From NCBI GenBank assembly GCA_965216845.1, contig OZ244200.1, positions 2,356,001-2,420,000 of the forward strand: a stretch of DNA of 64,000 nucleotides. Reading direction: 5' to 3'. The stretch is from Panacagrimonas sp965216845. Its GTDB lineage: Bacteria > Pseudomonadota > Gammaproteobacteria > Nevskiales > Nevskiaceae. The notes beneath the pieces were generated by a model. That model was not told where the DNA came from. It saw only the letters and a program-made list of their open reading frames with translations, and ran no database searches. This document shows positions 35,128 to 44,580 of the stretch, piece after piece (position 1 is the first letter of the stretch; each line of letters begins with the position of its first letter). The position numbers were made by a program, and so were the translations under genes.

Positions 35128-36930
35128 TCAGCGCGCATGATCCAGCAACACACGCGGCACCGTCACCGGAAAATGCAACAACTGTTGGGCGAAGGTCTTA
35201 CCCTGTACGTCCAGTCGCAGCGACACCGCGCCGCCGCCGCCGAGCGCGTCGTGCAACACGAAATTGAGCGCATCCAGACCCGGCAGATCGAAGCGATCCA
35301 CCCGCGGTGTGCCAGTGTGCGCAAACCAGTCCCGTACCGCCTCGGCGGTCAGCGCGCCACGCAGGTAGGGCAGGTATTCCGGCCGCCGCGCGAGCACGCC
35401 GATGTTGGCGCGGTCGCCCTTGTCGCCGCTGCGAGCCACGGCCAGACGGATCAGCGGCACGCGCACGCTGTCGCGTCGCGCAACCCGGGCTTCCACAATC
35501 TCCAGCCTGGCCGGCGGCTGCATCGGCGGTGCGCTCGCCAGGTGTTGCCAGTCGAACGCCACCGCCTGCCCGTCGATCGCCAGCGTCACCGGCACCTCGG
35601 TCTTGGGCAGCAGCAGGGAGAATGCCCGCACCACCGGCGTGGTCCTGGGGCGGCCGGTGGCGCCCGCCGCGCAGCGCCCGGTGGTCATCGACAATGCGGC
35701 GCCGGCGGCCTCCTTGGAAAACGCCTCGCAGCCGGAGAAGCAGTCGTGCCACACGTCCACCCGAAGCACCAGTTCGTTGGCGTCCACCGGCGGCCGATGC
35801 GCCGGGTTCCACAGCGTATTGGTGCCGATCAGATGGATGGCGGTGTCGCGAAAGTCCGCAAGCTGCAACTGCTCGAGCCGGCGCCGCGCCACCGCAACAA
35901 TCGCCTCGCCGTTGGCACGCGCGCGGCGCGGCGCATCAAAGCTGGTGATGGTCTGGATGAAGGTTGCGCGAAAGCCGTCGTCGTGGGTGACGCAGACCTT
36001 GTAGTCCGGCGTTCGTGGACGGCCGCGCACGCCGCTGACCTGCACCCGGTCCGGTGCCTGCTGCTGCAACCGCACGCCGGCGAAATCGCAGACCACGTCG
36101 GGCACGATATAGGCCTGCGGATCGTCGATCTCGTAGACCAGCTGCTCGCCCACGGTGAGCGGTGAAACCAGGCCGCCGGTACCCGTCGGCTTGGTAATGA
36201 CGAAGCTACCGTCGGCCGAACACTCGGCGATGGGAAACCCCATGCGGTGCCAATCCGGCGCCACCTGCTCCCAGTCCGTGAAGTTGCCGCCGGTGGCCTG
36301 ACAACCGCATTCGATCAGATGCCCGGCCAGCGTGCCGGCGGCGAGGCGATCCCAGTCCTGCGGCGTCCAGCCGAATTCGTGAATCAGCGCGCCCAGGGTC
36401 ACGGCGCTGTCGACCACGCGGCCGCTGACGACGATATCGGCGCCCGCGTCCAGCGCCGCGGCAATCGGAAATGCCCCAAGATAGGCGTTGCAGCTGGCAA
36501 GCGGGTCCGGCAGCGGCTTGCCGTTGTACATCTGGCGCACGCCGCGCGCACGCAGTTCGTCGCTGCGATGCAGCAGATCGTCGCCTTCGACGATGCCGAC
36601 TTTCAGCGAAACCCCGGCTTCGTCGAGCGCCGCGCCGATGGCTTTGGCGCACGCCGCCAGGTTCACGCCGCCGGCGTTGGCGATCACGCGGATTCGGCGG
36701 CGTGCGATTTCGCCGGCCAGCGGCCGGATCACGCGGGTGACGAAGTCGGTCGCGTAGCCGGCATCGGGCGACTTGCGGCGTGCCTTGGCCAGAATCGCCA
36801 TGGTGACTTCGGCGAGGTAGTCGAACACCAGGTATTGCACATCGCCGTGCAGCACCAGCTGCTCGGGTCCGTTTGCGGTGTCGCCCCAGTAACCGGAGGC
36901 GCCGCCGATGCGCACCGTTGGCGTGCTCAC
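35128..36930 (-). CDS. AtuA-family protein (DUF1446), second copy
   Basis: The 600-residue protein is a full-length paralogue of the one at 20194-21999, starting MSTPTVRIGGASGYWGDT and containing VIANAGGVNLAACA, DIVVSGRVVDSAVTLG, GNFTDWEQV and ARSGDKGDRANIGVLARRP. Its ATG overlaps the stop of the biotin subunit (ATGA), so production of the two is coupled, as atuA is coupled to a carboxylase subunit in the first cluster. The biochemical function of the family is unknown; linkage to branched-acyl-CoA carboxylases is the constant feature. Confidence 0.87.
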   Translation of the reverse strand: MSTPTVRIGGASGYWGDTANGPEQLVLHGDVQYLVFDYLAEVTMAILAKARRKSPDAGYATDFVTRVIRPLAGEIARRRIRVIANAGGVNLAACAKAIGAALDEAGVSLKVGIVEGDDLLHRSDELRARGVRQMYNGKPLPDPLASCNAYLGAFPIAAALDAGADIVVSGRVVDSAVTLGALIHEFGWTPQDWDRLAAGTLAGHLIECGCQATGGNFTDWEQVAPDWHRMGFPIAECSADGSFVITKPTGTGGLVSPLTVGEQLVYEIDDPQAYIVPDVVCDFAGVRLQQQAPDRVQVSGVRGRPRTPDYKVCVTHDDGFRATFIQTITSFDAPRRARANGEAIVAVARRRLEQLQLADFRDTAIHLIGTNTLWNPAHRPPVDANELVLRVDVWHDCFSGCEAFSKEAAGAALSMTTGRCAAGATGRPRTTPVVRAFSLLLPKTEVPVTLAIDGQAVAFDWQHLASAPPMQPPARLEIVEARVARRDSVRVPLIRLAVARSGDKGDRANIGVLARRPEYLPYLRGALTAEAVRDWFAHTGTPRVDRFDLPGLDALNFVLHDALGGGGAVSLRLDVQGKTFAQQLLHFPVTVPRVLLDHAR

Positions 36931-38882
36931 GCCGCCGCCTCCAGTCGCAGCAGCGCCTGACGCGGATCAACCTGCTGCCCCACCGTGACCAGCAACTCGG
37001 CCACCCGGCCGCCACGACCGGCGCGGATCTCGTGATACATCTTCATGGCTTCCAGGGTCATCAGCAGCGCTCCCTTGTCAACCGTCTGTCCGGCCGCGAC
37101 GAAGATTTCCGCCACCCGCCCACTCATCGGCGCCACCGCGCCGCTGGCCGCGGCAACGGCGCCGGCCGCGTTCGACGCGGGTCGTTCGAACGTCCAGTAC
37201 CGCGCCCCGTCCTGTAACTGCCAGACGCCGTCGGCGGCCAGCGCCGCATGGATCGTGCGACGAACACCGTCGATCTCGAACACGTAGCGTGGTGCGGTCG
37301 CGGTCGCCACCGTCAGCAGCCGTGTTTCGACGCCTTCGCCGTCGCTGACCGTGAAACCTTCGGGTGTTTGGGTAACGGTGCAGCAGACCGGCACGGGATC
37401 GTCGCCGCTGCCGCGCAGCAGTTTGATCGTCCACGACAGGCGTCCGCTGCTGCGCCAGCCGCTGGCGCCGGGCGCAAGACTGGCGATGACCGCCATCAGC
37501 GCGCCCGCCTGGCGTGCGGCAAGGGTCTGCTCGGGTCGTGACGGCGTTCGGGTGTCGAGCCAACGGGTGGTCGCCGCGCCGTGGCGAAACACCTGGTCCT
37601 GCAACAGCTCGATCAATTGCGCCCGATTGCTGCGCAAGCCCAGCAGCACGGTTTCTTCCAGCGCGCGCACCAGCTTGCGGCGCGCCTGCTCACGGTTGGC
37701 GCCGTGGGCGATGATCTTGGCCAGCATGGGGTCGTAGTCGGCGCCGACATGTCGGCCCTGGTCGATGCCGGTATCGGTGCGTGCCAGGTCCGTGCCGGGC
37801 GCGCGCCAGTACAGGATCTCGCCGGTCTGCGGCGCATAATGGGCATCCGGGTCTTCGGCGTACAGCCGCGCCTCGATGGCGTGTCCACGCAGCTGCAGCT
37901 GCTGCTGGTTCAATGGCAAGGCTTCGCCGGCGGCAACGCGCAACTGCCATTCGACCAGGTCCAGGCCGGTCACGCATTCGGTCACCGGGTGTTCGACCTG
38001 CAGGCGCGTGTTCATTTCCAGAAAGTAATAGCTGCCGTCGGCGGCCAGCAGCATCTCGACGGTGCCGGCACCGACGTAGCCGATGGCGCGCGCCGCCGCC
38101 ACCGCGGTCTGCCCCATGCGCGCCCGCAGTGCCGCGTCCACCGCCGGCGAAGGGGACTCCTCCAGCACTTTCTGATTGCGTCGCTGCGCCGAGCAATCGC
38201 GTTCGCCGAGATGGATGATGTGGCCATGGGTGTCGCCGAACACCTGCACTTCGACATGGCGCGCGTCTTCAATCGCGCGTTCCAGAATCAGCTCGCCGCT
38301 GCCGAAGGCGGACTGTGCTTCGGCGCGTGCGGCGGCCAGCGCCGCCGGCAGGGCGTCGGCCTGCGACACGCGGCGCAGACCGCGCCCGCCGCCGCCGGCC
38401 GCCGCCTTGACCATCAGCGGATAACCGATCTGGCTGGCCGCGGCGATCAGTACGGCGTCGTCCTGCGCGCCTTCGTCGTAGCCCGGCACACAGGGCACAC
38501 CGACCGCGGCCATGCGCCGACGCGCCGCCCGCTTGTTGCCCATGGCGTCGATGGCTTCGGGCGAAGGGCCGACGAAGCAGATGCCCGCCGCCGCGCAGGC
38601 GCGCGCGAAGTCGGCGTTTTCGGCCAGGAAGCCGTAGCCGGGATGGATGGCGTCGGCGCCCGTGCGGCGCGCGGCCTCGATCAGCGCCGGGATGTTGAGA
38701 TAGCTTGCCGACGGCGCCGCCGCGCCGATGCACACCGCCACGTCGGCACTTTCGGTGTGCAGCGCGTCGCAATCGGCCTGGCTGTATACGGCGACGCTGC
38801 GGTAGCCGAGCGTGCGTGCGCTGCGCGCGATGCGGCAGGCGATCTCGCCACGGTTGGCAATCAACAGCGTCGAGAACGTCAT
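36927..38882 (-). CDS. Acyl-CoA carboxylase biotin subunit (second copy)
   Basis: The 651-residue protein has a biotin carboxylase domain (LIANRGEIACRIARSA, AAAGGGGRGLRRV, LEMNTRLQVEHPVTE) and a C-terminal biotinyl domain with LEAMKMYHEI, biotin lysine near residue 612. It begins 6 bases after a crotonase and overlaps the second AtuA by 4 bases. No carboxyltransferase is adjacent; the two tandem ones at the start of the same operon, or the one at 26423-28042, are candidate partners. Type is methylcrotonyl/geranyl-like by domain order and length. Confidence 0.88.
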   Translation of the reverse strand: MTFSTLLIANRGEIACRIARSARTLGYRSVAVYSQADCDALHTESADVAVCIGAAAPSASYLNIPALIEAARRTGADAIHPGYGFLAENADFARACAAAGICFVGPSPEAIDAMGNKRAARRRMAAVGVPCVPGYDEGAQDDAVLIAAASQIGYPLMVKAAAGGGGRGLRRVSQADALPAALAAARAEAQSAFGSGELILERAIEDARHVEVQVFGDTHGHIIHLGERDCSAQRRNQKVLEESPSPAVDAALRARMGQTAVAAARAIGYVGAGTVEMLLAADGSYYFLEMNTRLQVEHPVTECVTGLDLVEWQLRVAAGEALPLNQQQLQLRGHAIEARLYAEDPDAHYAPQTGEILYWRAPGTDLARTDTGIDQGRHVGADYDPMLAKIIAHGANREQARRKLVRALEETVLLGLRSNRAQLIELLQDQVFRHGAATTRWLDTRTPSRPEQTLAARQAGALMAVIASLAPGASGWRSSGRLSWTIKLLRGSGDDPVPVCCTVTQTPEGFTVSDGEGVETRLLTVATATAPRYVFEIDGVRRTIHAALAADGVWQLQDGARYWTFERPASNAAGAVAAASGAVAPMSGRVAEIFVAAGQTVDKGALLMTLEAMKMYHEIRAGRGGRVAELLVTVGQQVDPRQALLRLEAAA

Positions 38883-38888
38883 GCGGGT

Positions 38889-39710
38889 TCAGCCCAGGCT
38901 GGGCCAGCGCGGTTTGCGCTTCTCCAGAAAGGCCTGCTGACCCTCGATTCCTTCGGCGCCGCGGTTGAGTTCGCCGAAGCGAGCGCCGGCGTATTCGATC
39001 AGCGCGTCCAGCGGCATCTCGCCGACACGGTTCATGATCGCCTTGGTGGCCGCGCAGGCCATGGGTCCGCAGGCATCGATGTCGTCGAGCAGGCTGGTGA
39101 GGCGGGCGTCCAGTTCCTCGGTGGATTGGGCGACCTCATGCGCCACGCCCATGCGGACCGCTTCGGCACCGCCGATGCGGCGGCCCGTCAGGCCCAGATA
39201 GCGTGCATTGGACAGGCCCACGCGGCGCACGACGTGCGGCGCGATCTGTGCCGGCGCCACGCCGATGCGGGTTTCCGCCAGCCCCATCTTCGCATCGTGC
39301 ATCACCAGCGTGATGTCGAAGGTGCAGGCAAAGCCGAAGCCGCCGCCGAGCGCGAACCCTTCGACCACCGCCACGGTGGTCTGCGGCAGGCGCGCCAGGC
39401 GCAGGAACATGCGTCCGGCGCGGATGTTGCGCTCCATGGCGATATCCACGCCGGGCCGTGACTCGTTGGTCTGCGCGCGACGTTCGCGAATGTCACCGCC
39501 GGCGCAGAAATGCCCGCCGGCGCCACGGATGATGACCACGCGCACGCTGTGGTCGTTCTCCAGCCGGCTGATGAGGTCTTCCAGCGCCAGCAGCATTGCG
39601 TCGTTCAGCGCATTGCGTCGCTCAGGGCGGTTGAAGGTGACATACAGGCGGCCGCCTTGCTGGTCCAGCAACAGCGGGTTGGCTTGGTTTGCAGCTTCGG
39701 TGGTGGACAT
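38889..39710 (-). CDS. Enoyl-CoA hydratase/isomerase family (crotonase), AtuE/LiuC-like
   Basis: The 273-residue protein has the oxyanion-hole segments HFCAGGDIRERR and EGFALGGGFGFACTFD. The first catalytic glutamate position is glycine (GGGFG), and the second glutamate is kept (LAETRIGVAP), the pattern seen in methylglutaconyl- and isohexenylglutaconyl-CoA hydratases. It would hydrate the carboxylated enoyl-CoA. The ATG at 39710 is preceded by AGAGG; an upstream extension of the frame has no family similarity. It ends QQAFLEKRKPRW, like the C-terminus retained in the stub at 18331. Confidence 0.87.
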   Translation of the reverse strand: MSTTEAANQANPLLLDQQGGRLYVTFNRPERRNALNDAMLLALEDLISRLENDHSVRVVIIRGAGGHFCAGGDIRERRAQTNESRPGVDIAMERNIRAGRMFLRLARLPQTTVAVVEGFALGGGFGFACTFDITLVMHDAKMGLAETRIGVAPAQIAPHVVRRVGLSNARYLGLTGRRIGGAEAVRMGVAHEVAQSTEELDARLTSLLDDIDACGPMACAATKAIMNRVGEMPLDALIEYAGARFGELNRGAEGIEGQQAFLEKRKPRWPSLG

Positions 39711-39747
39711 CGATATACCTCTGGGAATCATCGGAACGGAACAGGAC

Positions 39748-41730
39748 TCAGCCGTCGGCAAAGCGCCGCCGCAGATCCTCGACCGTCTGCGGATTGACCA
39801 GCGCCGACAGGTCACCCGGATCACTGCCCTGGTAGACGGCGCGCACCACTCGGCGCATGACCTTAAGGTTGCGCGTCTTGGGCAGTTCGTCGGCAAACAC
39901 CACGGATCTGGGCCGGTAGGACGCGCCCATGCCGTCGACCACGGCCTTCGACAATTGCTGCCGCAGCCCGTGGTCGGCCACCACGCCGGACATCGGCACG
40001 CAGACGCAGACGATAGCCGAACCCTTGGATTCGTCGGGCACGCCGATCACCGCGACCTCGGAGACGGTTCCGGTGGCGGTGAGCAGATTCTCGATCTCGG
40101 TGGGGCCGGTGCGCTTGCCGGAGACCTTGATGGTGTCGTCGGAGCGGCCCAGCACGTAGTACATGCCGTCGGCGTCGCGGCGCACGAAGTCGCCGTGGAC
40201 CCACAGGCCGGGCAGCGTGTTCCAGTAGCTGTCCAGATAGCGTGCGTCGTCCTTCCACAGGCTCTTGGTCATGCCAATATTGGCCTGACGCAGCACCAGT
40301 TCACCCACCTGCCCGTCCGCCAGGGATTCGCCGGTTTCGCTGACAATATCCAGGCCCACGCCGAGCGCCGGCCCGGAGAAAGAGCTCGGACGCTGTGGAT
40401 GATGCAGCGTGCTCACCAGATTGCAGCCGCCCACCTCGGTGCCACCGACGATGTTGAGAATCGGCAGCCGCCGCTTGCCGACGTGCTCGAACATCCAGCG
40501 CCAGGGCGCGGCGGTCCAGGCTTCACCGCCGGAATGCAGCATGCGCAGGCTGGACAGGTCGTAGCGCTCGACTTCCTCGTCGCCGTAGCGCATCAGGTTG
40601 CGGATCAAGGTGGGCGCAACGCCCAGATAGCTCACCGCGTGGTCCTGGATCAGGCGCCAGAAGCGACCGGTGTCGGGATAGTCCGGCGTGCCTTCGGCCA
40701 CCAGCAGACTGCCGCCGAAGTAGCTGGGGATGCAGGCACACATGGCGCCCACCATCCAGCCCATGTCGCTGAGAAAGAAATAACGATCCCCGGCGCGGAA
40801 GTCGCAGCAGATGTGCATGTCGCGCGTGACCATGGAGCCAAGAAAGCTCACGTGCGTCCACACGCAGCCCTTGGGCTTGCCGGTGGTGCCGGAGGTGTAC
40901 AGCAGCACGGCCGGGGCTTCGGCGTCCATCGGTTCGGTGGCCAGGGTCGGCGGCTGTGGCGTGACGCGCTCATGCCACCAGTGATCGCGACCGGCCTGCA
41001 TCGCCACCGGCAGCTTCTCGCCCAGACGCCGCACGACCACCACATGCTCGACGCTGGGCAGTTGCGTGAGCGCCTCGTCCAGCACCGGCTTCATTGCGCC
41101 CACGCTGCCACGGCGCCAGGTGCCGTCCGCGGTGATGACGGCGCGCGCGCCGCCATCCTGCAGGCGCGTGATCAGCGGCTGCGGACCGAAGCCGGAGAAC
41201 AGCGGCATGACAATGGCGCCGATCTTCAGAATCGCGAAGAAGGCGATGAAGGTTTCCGGCAGGTTGGGCATGTAGATGCCCACCACATCGCCCTTGCCGA
41301 TACCGAGTTGCCTGAGCGTACCTGCGAGCCGGCAGATTTCGGCGTCGAACTCGGCATAGCTGAGCCGGCGCTGCTCGTCGGGGTTCTCGCCCTCCCACAC
41401 CAGAAAGGTCTGATCCCACGCCGCCGTGCCACGGTGGCGATCGATGCAGTTGAGCACGATGTTGGTACTGGCGCCCACGCACCAGCGAGACCAGGGCTGG
41501 CCCGCGGACAGGTCCAGCATCTGGGTGTAAGGCGTGTAGAAGCGAAAGTCGCAGAACTGGAACACCTGCTCCATCAGCCAGCCCGGGTCGGCGTCGGCGC
41601 GCGTGCCGAGCGACTCGAAACTCTGTTCGCCCACTTGTCGCAGAAAGGCGCTGAGCACACTGCCTTCGACCTGTTCGGGCGTCGGCGTCCAGTCAAAGGG
41701 GGCGTCGGTCGCGGCAGGATCCTGGCTCAT
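39748..41730 (-). CDS. AMP-forming acyl-CoA synthetase (acetyl/acetoacetyl-CoA synthetase family)
   Basis: The 660-residue enzyme would activate a carboxylic acid with ATP and CoA. It carries the N-terminal extension of the acetyl-CoA synthetase branch (FDFRFYTPYTQMLDLS region), the P-loop-like YTSGTTGKPKGCVW, the adenylate motif NIVGGTEVGGCN, HGDFVRRDADG and YYVLGRSDDTIKVSGKR. The C-terminal catalytic lysine is in TRNLKVMRR. It sits in the middle of the ten-gene operon, 12 bases after one crotonase and 37 bases before the next. It could activate a released short ketoacid or branched acid; the substrate is not readable. Confidence 0.88.
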   Translation of the reverse strand: MSQDPAATDAPFDWTPTPEQVEGSVLSAFLRQVGEQSFESLGTRADADPGWLMEQVFQFCDFRFYTPYTQMLDLSAGQPWSRWCVGASTNIVLNCIDRHRGTAAWDQTFLVWEGENPDEQRRLSYAEFDAEICRLAGTLRQLGIGKGDVVGIYMPNLPETFIAFFAILKIGAIVMPLFSGFGPQPLITRLQDGGARAVITADGTWRRGSVGAMKPVLDEALTQLPSVEHVVVVRRLGEKLPVAMQAGRDHWWHERVTPQPPTLATEPMDAEAPAVLLYTSGTTGKPKGCVWTHVSFLGSMVTRDMHICCDFRAGDRYFFLSDMGWMVGAMCACIPSYFGGSLLVAEGTPDYPDTGRFWRLIQDHAVSYLGVAPTLIRNLMRYGDEEVERYDLSSLRMLHSGGEAWTAAPWRWMFEHVGKRRLPILNIVGGTEVGGCNLVSTLHHPQRPSSFSGPALGVGLDIVSETGESLADGQVGELVLRQANIGMTKSLWKDDARYLDSYWNTLPGLWVHGDFVRRDADGMYYVLGRSDDTIKVSGKRTGPTEIENLLTATGTVSEVAVIGVPDESKGSAIVCVCVPMSGVVADHGLRQQLSKAVVDGMGASYRPRSVVFADELPKTRNLKVMRRVVRAVYQGSDPGDLSALVNPQTVEDLRRRFADG

Positions 41731-41742
41731 GGTTTGCGGCCC

Positions 41743-42546
41743 TCAGCGCGGCGCATGCTTGCGGTGCCAGGACGGCTTGCGCTTGTCGAAAAAGCTCTGC
41801 ATGCCTTCCTTGGCTTCCTCGGTTTCCCAGAAGTCGGCGAGCCGGTCCACGGTGTAGATGAGATTGTCGGCTTCGTTGTGGCGCAGCACGTATTGCGCCA
41901 GACGCTTGGTCATGGCCACGGCACCGGGCGCGCAGGACAGCGCCAGGTCCAGCTCGGCGTTGATCGCCTCGTCCAGCTGGTCGACCGCGACCACTTCATG
42001 CACCAGACCCAGACGCCGCGCTTCGGTCGCCGTCATTGGCCGCGCGTTGAGCATCACGCGCCGCACCTGGCTGGCGCCGAGCTTGGCGGCCACATACGGC
42101 GAGATGGTGGCGGGCACCAGGCCCAGGCGCACTTCGGTGAGCGCCAGGCGCGCACTGTCCACCGCCACCGCCACGTCGCAGACCGAGATCAGGCCGACAC
42201 CACCGCCATAGGCCGGGCCATTGATGCGTCCGATGACCAGGCGTGGAAAGCTGTCGAGCCGGGCGAGGATGTCGGCCAGTGGGCGCCCGCTGCGGATGCG
42301 CTCGGCACGCGTCTGATCCCGCTGGCTCTGTTGCCAGCGGAAGTCGCCACCTGCGCAGAAACTCTCGCCCTGACCGGACAGCACCAGCACCCGCGCGTCC
42401 GGATCGGCTTCGATGATGTCCAGCGCGGCTGCGATTTCACCGAACATGGTGGGATTGAGCGAATTGTGGACCGCCGGACGTGCAAGGGTCAGGCGCGCAA
42501 CGCCGGCTGCGTCGATGTCCAGCGTGATGGTTTCAAAATCGTTCAT
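41743..42546 (-). CDS. Enoyl-CoA hydratase family (crotonase), methylglutaconyl-CoA hydratase-like
   Basis: The 267-residue protein shows ESFCAGGDFRWQQ and NGPAYGGGVGLISVCD. As in LiuC-type hydratases, the first catalytic glutamate is glycine and the second remains (LTEVRLGLVPA). The C-terminus is GMQSFFDKRKPSW. I chose the ATG at 42546; the frame runs on upstream but only antisense or out of frame to the biotin subunit. It follows that subunit by 11 bases and precedes the CoA ligase by 12. Hydration of the glutaconyl-type product of the carboxylase is the natural role. Confidence 0.88.
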   Translation of the reverse strand: MNDFETITLDIDAAGVARLTLARPAVHNSLNPTMFGEIAAALDIIEADPDARVLVLSGQGESFCAGGDFRWQQSQRDQTRAERIRSGRPLADILARLDSFPRLVIGRINGPAYGGGVGLISVCDVAVAVDSARLALTEVRLGLVPATISPYVAAKLGASQVRRVMLNARPMTATEARRLGLVHEVVAVDQLDEAINAELDLALSCAPGAVAMTKRLAQYVLRHNEADNLIYTVDRLADFWETEEAKEGMQSFFDKRKPSWHRKHAPR

Positions 42547-42557
42547 GGTTTCTGTCC

Positions 42558-44549
42558 TCAGGCTGCCTTGCCGATGCGCACCACCACGGCATTGCGCTCC
42601 ACGGTCTGGCCCTGACTGCAGTGGGTGGACTCGACCACGCCGTCGGCTTCGGCACAGATGCGCATTTCCATCTTCATCGATTCCAGCACTGCGACCACGT
42701 CGCCAGCCTTGACGGCATCGCCGACCTCGACATTGACCTTGAGGATCATTCCCATCATCGGCGCCCGCAGTTCGCCACTGGCCTCGGCGGTGGCGCTGAT
42801 GTAACTCAGGTACGGCAGCGCCTCGAAGGCGTGGGTGCCGGCATCGTCCTGCACGTGAATGATGTGGCCGTCCTGGATGACGCGCACGTTCACGCGGCGG
42901 CTGTCGAGGATGGCCAGATAGCGGTCGTCTCCCAGCGGACGCAGGTTCAGTTCCATGTTCGTCTCGCCCACCGCCAGACGCAGGCTGCCGTCGGCGGTCA
43001 GCGGCGCGAACCGGATGGGGGCCGACACCTCGCCGCGTTGCAGTTGCAGGGCCGGGATCGGCGCCAGACCGTCGCCCGCATCGGCCATCTGCCAGCCGCT
43101 CAGCGCCGTGGCGGACCAGACGCCGGCCGCAGGCTCGGCCCGGTTGCCGAGCAGCCAGACGTAGGCGGCGATCGCCAGGGTGGTCTGGTCCTGCGACGTG
43201 CGCTCCAGCGTCCAGGCGGCCATGCGCTCGTCGATCATGCGCGTGTGGAAACTGCCGTCGCGCGTTTCCGGCAAGGCCAGCAAGCGCTTGAGGAAGTCGC
43301 GGTTGGTGATGACGCCGAACACGCTCATTTCGTCGAGTGCGAGCTGCATGCGGTCCATCGCCTGATCGCGCGTCGGCGCGCAAGTGATGAGTTTGGCCAG
43401 CATCGGGTCGTACCAGGGCGTGACTTCGCTGCCGCTATCGACCCCGGTCTCCACCCGCACGCCGCGCGTCGGGAAACTTGCATGCGCGAGCCGGCCCGTC
43501 GATGGCAGGAAATTGGCCGCCGCGTCTTCGGCGCAAATGCGCGTTTCCACCGCGTGACCGCTGAGCTGCACCTGACCTTGTTCCAGCGACAGGCCTTCGC
43601 CCGAGGCAATGCGCAGCATCAGCTCCACTACGTCCAGCCCGGTCACCTCCTCGGTGACCGGGTGCTCCACTTGCAAGCGCGGATTCACCTCCAGGAAATA
43701 GTATTGATCCCCCTGCACGATGAACTCCACCGTGCCGACATTGCGATACCGCAGGCGCTCGCCCAGGCGCACCGCATCGGCCAGCAGGCGTTCGCGCACA
43801 CCCGGCGCCAACGGCGCGGCGGGCGCTTCTTCGACCAGCTTCTGGTGGCGGCGCTGCAGGGTGCATTCGCGTTCGAACAGGTGGATGACCTTGCCCATGC
43901 CGTCGCCGACGATCTGTACCTCAACGTGGCGCGCATGCTCGATCATCTGCTCGACGATCAGGGCCGGCGAACCGAAGGAGTTCTTGGCCTCGCGCATCGC
44001 GGATTCGATGTCCCCTTCCAGCGTGTCCAGATCATGCAGCGCGCGCATGCCCTTGCCGCCACCGCCGGCCGCGGCCTTGAGCATCACCGGCAGTTTCAGG
44101 CCGCGAACCGTCTGCGCGATCGCCGTGGCGTCGTCGCTGGCGCCGTCGCTGCCCGGCACTACCGGCACGTCGGCGGCGATGGCCTCGCGCTTGGCCAGGG
44201 CCTTGTCGCCGAGCCGGTCGATGACCTCGGGCGTGGGGCCGATGAAGGCCAGGCCCTCGGCTTCAACGGCACGGGCAAACGCCGCATTTTCGGCCAGAAA
44301 ACCGAAACCCGGATGAATGCCCTCGGCGCCCACGCGCTTGGCCGCCTCGATCACGCGGTCAATGCGCAGATAGCTCTCGGCCGCCGGCGCGCCGCCGATC
44401 TCGATGCTTTGGCCGATCTGGCGTACGTGCAGGGCGTCCCGGTCGGCGCTGGAGTGAACGCCGGCTGCGGACACGCCCAGGCGACGGCAGGTCCGGGCAA
44501 TGCGGCAGGCAATTTCGCCACGGTTGGCGATCAGAATTTTCTTGAACAT
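42558..44549 (-). CDS. Acyl-CoA carboxylase biotin subunit (third copy), methylcrotonyl-CoA type
   Basis: The 663-residue protein has the biotin carboxylase domain (LIANRGEIACRIARTC, AAAGGGGKGMRAL, LEVNPRLQVEHPVTE), a linking region of about 130 residues and the C-terminal biotinyl domain with LESMKMEMRI, lysine near residue 625. The ESMKM variant differs from the EAMK motifs of the other two copies. It follows the tandem carboxyltransferases by 31 bases and is their most likely partner. Methylcrotonyl-, geranyl- or a related 3-methyl-2-enoyl-CoA carboxylase is the probable activity. Confidence 0.88.
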   Translation of the reverse strand: MFKKILIANRGEIACRIARTCRRLGVSAAGVHSSADRDALHVRQIGQSIEIGGAPAAESYLRIDRVIEAAKRVGAEGIHPGFGFLAENAAFARAVEAEGLAFIGPTPEVIDRLGDKALAKREAIAADVPVVPGSDGASDDATAIAQTVRGLKLPVMLKAAAGGGGKGMRALHDLDTLEGDIESAMREAKNSFGSPALIVEQMIEHARHVEVQIVGDGMGKVIHLFERECTLQRRHQKLVEEAPAAPLAPGVRERLLADAVRLGERLRYRNVGTVEFIVQGDQYYFLEVNPRLQVEHPVTEEVTGLDVVELMLRIASGEGLSLEQGQVQLSGHAVETRICAEDAAANFLPSTGRLAHASFPTRGVRVETGVDSGSEVTPWYDPMLAKLITCAPTRDQAMDRMQLALDEMSVFGVITNRDFLKRLLALPETRDGSFHTRMIDERMAAWTLERTSQDQTTLAIAAYVWLLGNRAEPAAGVWSATALSGWQMADAGDGLAPIPALQLQRGEVSAPIRFAPLTADGSLRLAVGETNMELNLRPLGDDRYLAILDSRRVNVRVIQDGHIIHVQDDAGTHAFEALPYLSYISATAEASGELRAPMMGMILKVNVEVGDAVKAGDVVAVLESMKMEMRICAEADGVVESTHCSQGQTVERNAVVVRIGKAA

Positions 44550-44580
44550 GGTCGATGGTCAGGTTGGAGTCGGCCGGGCA

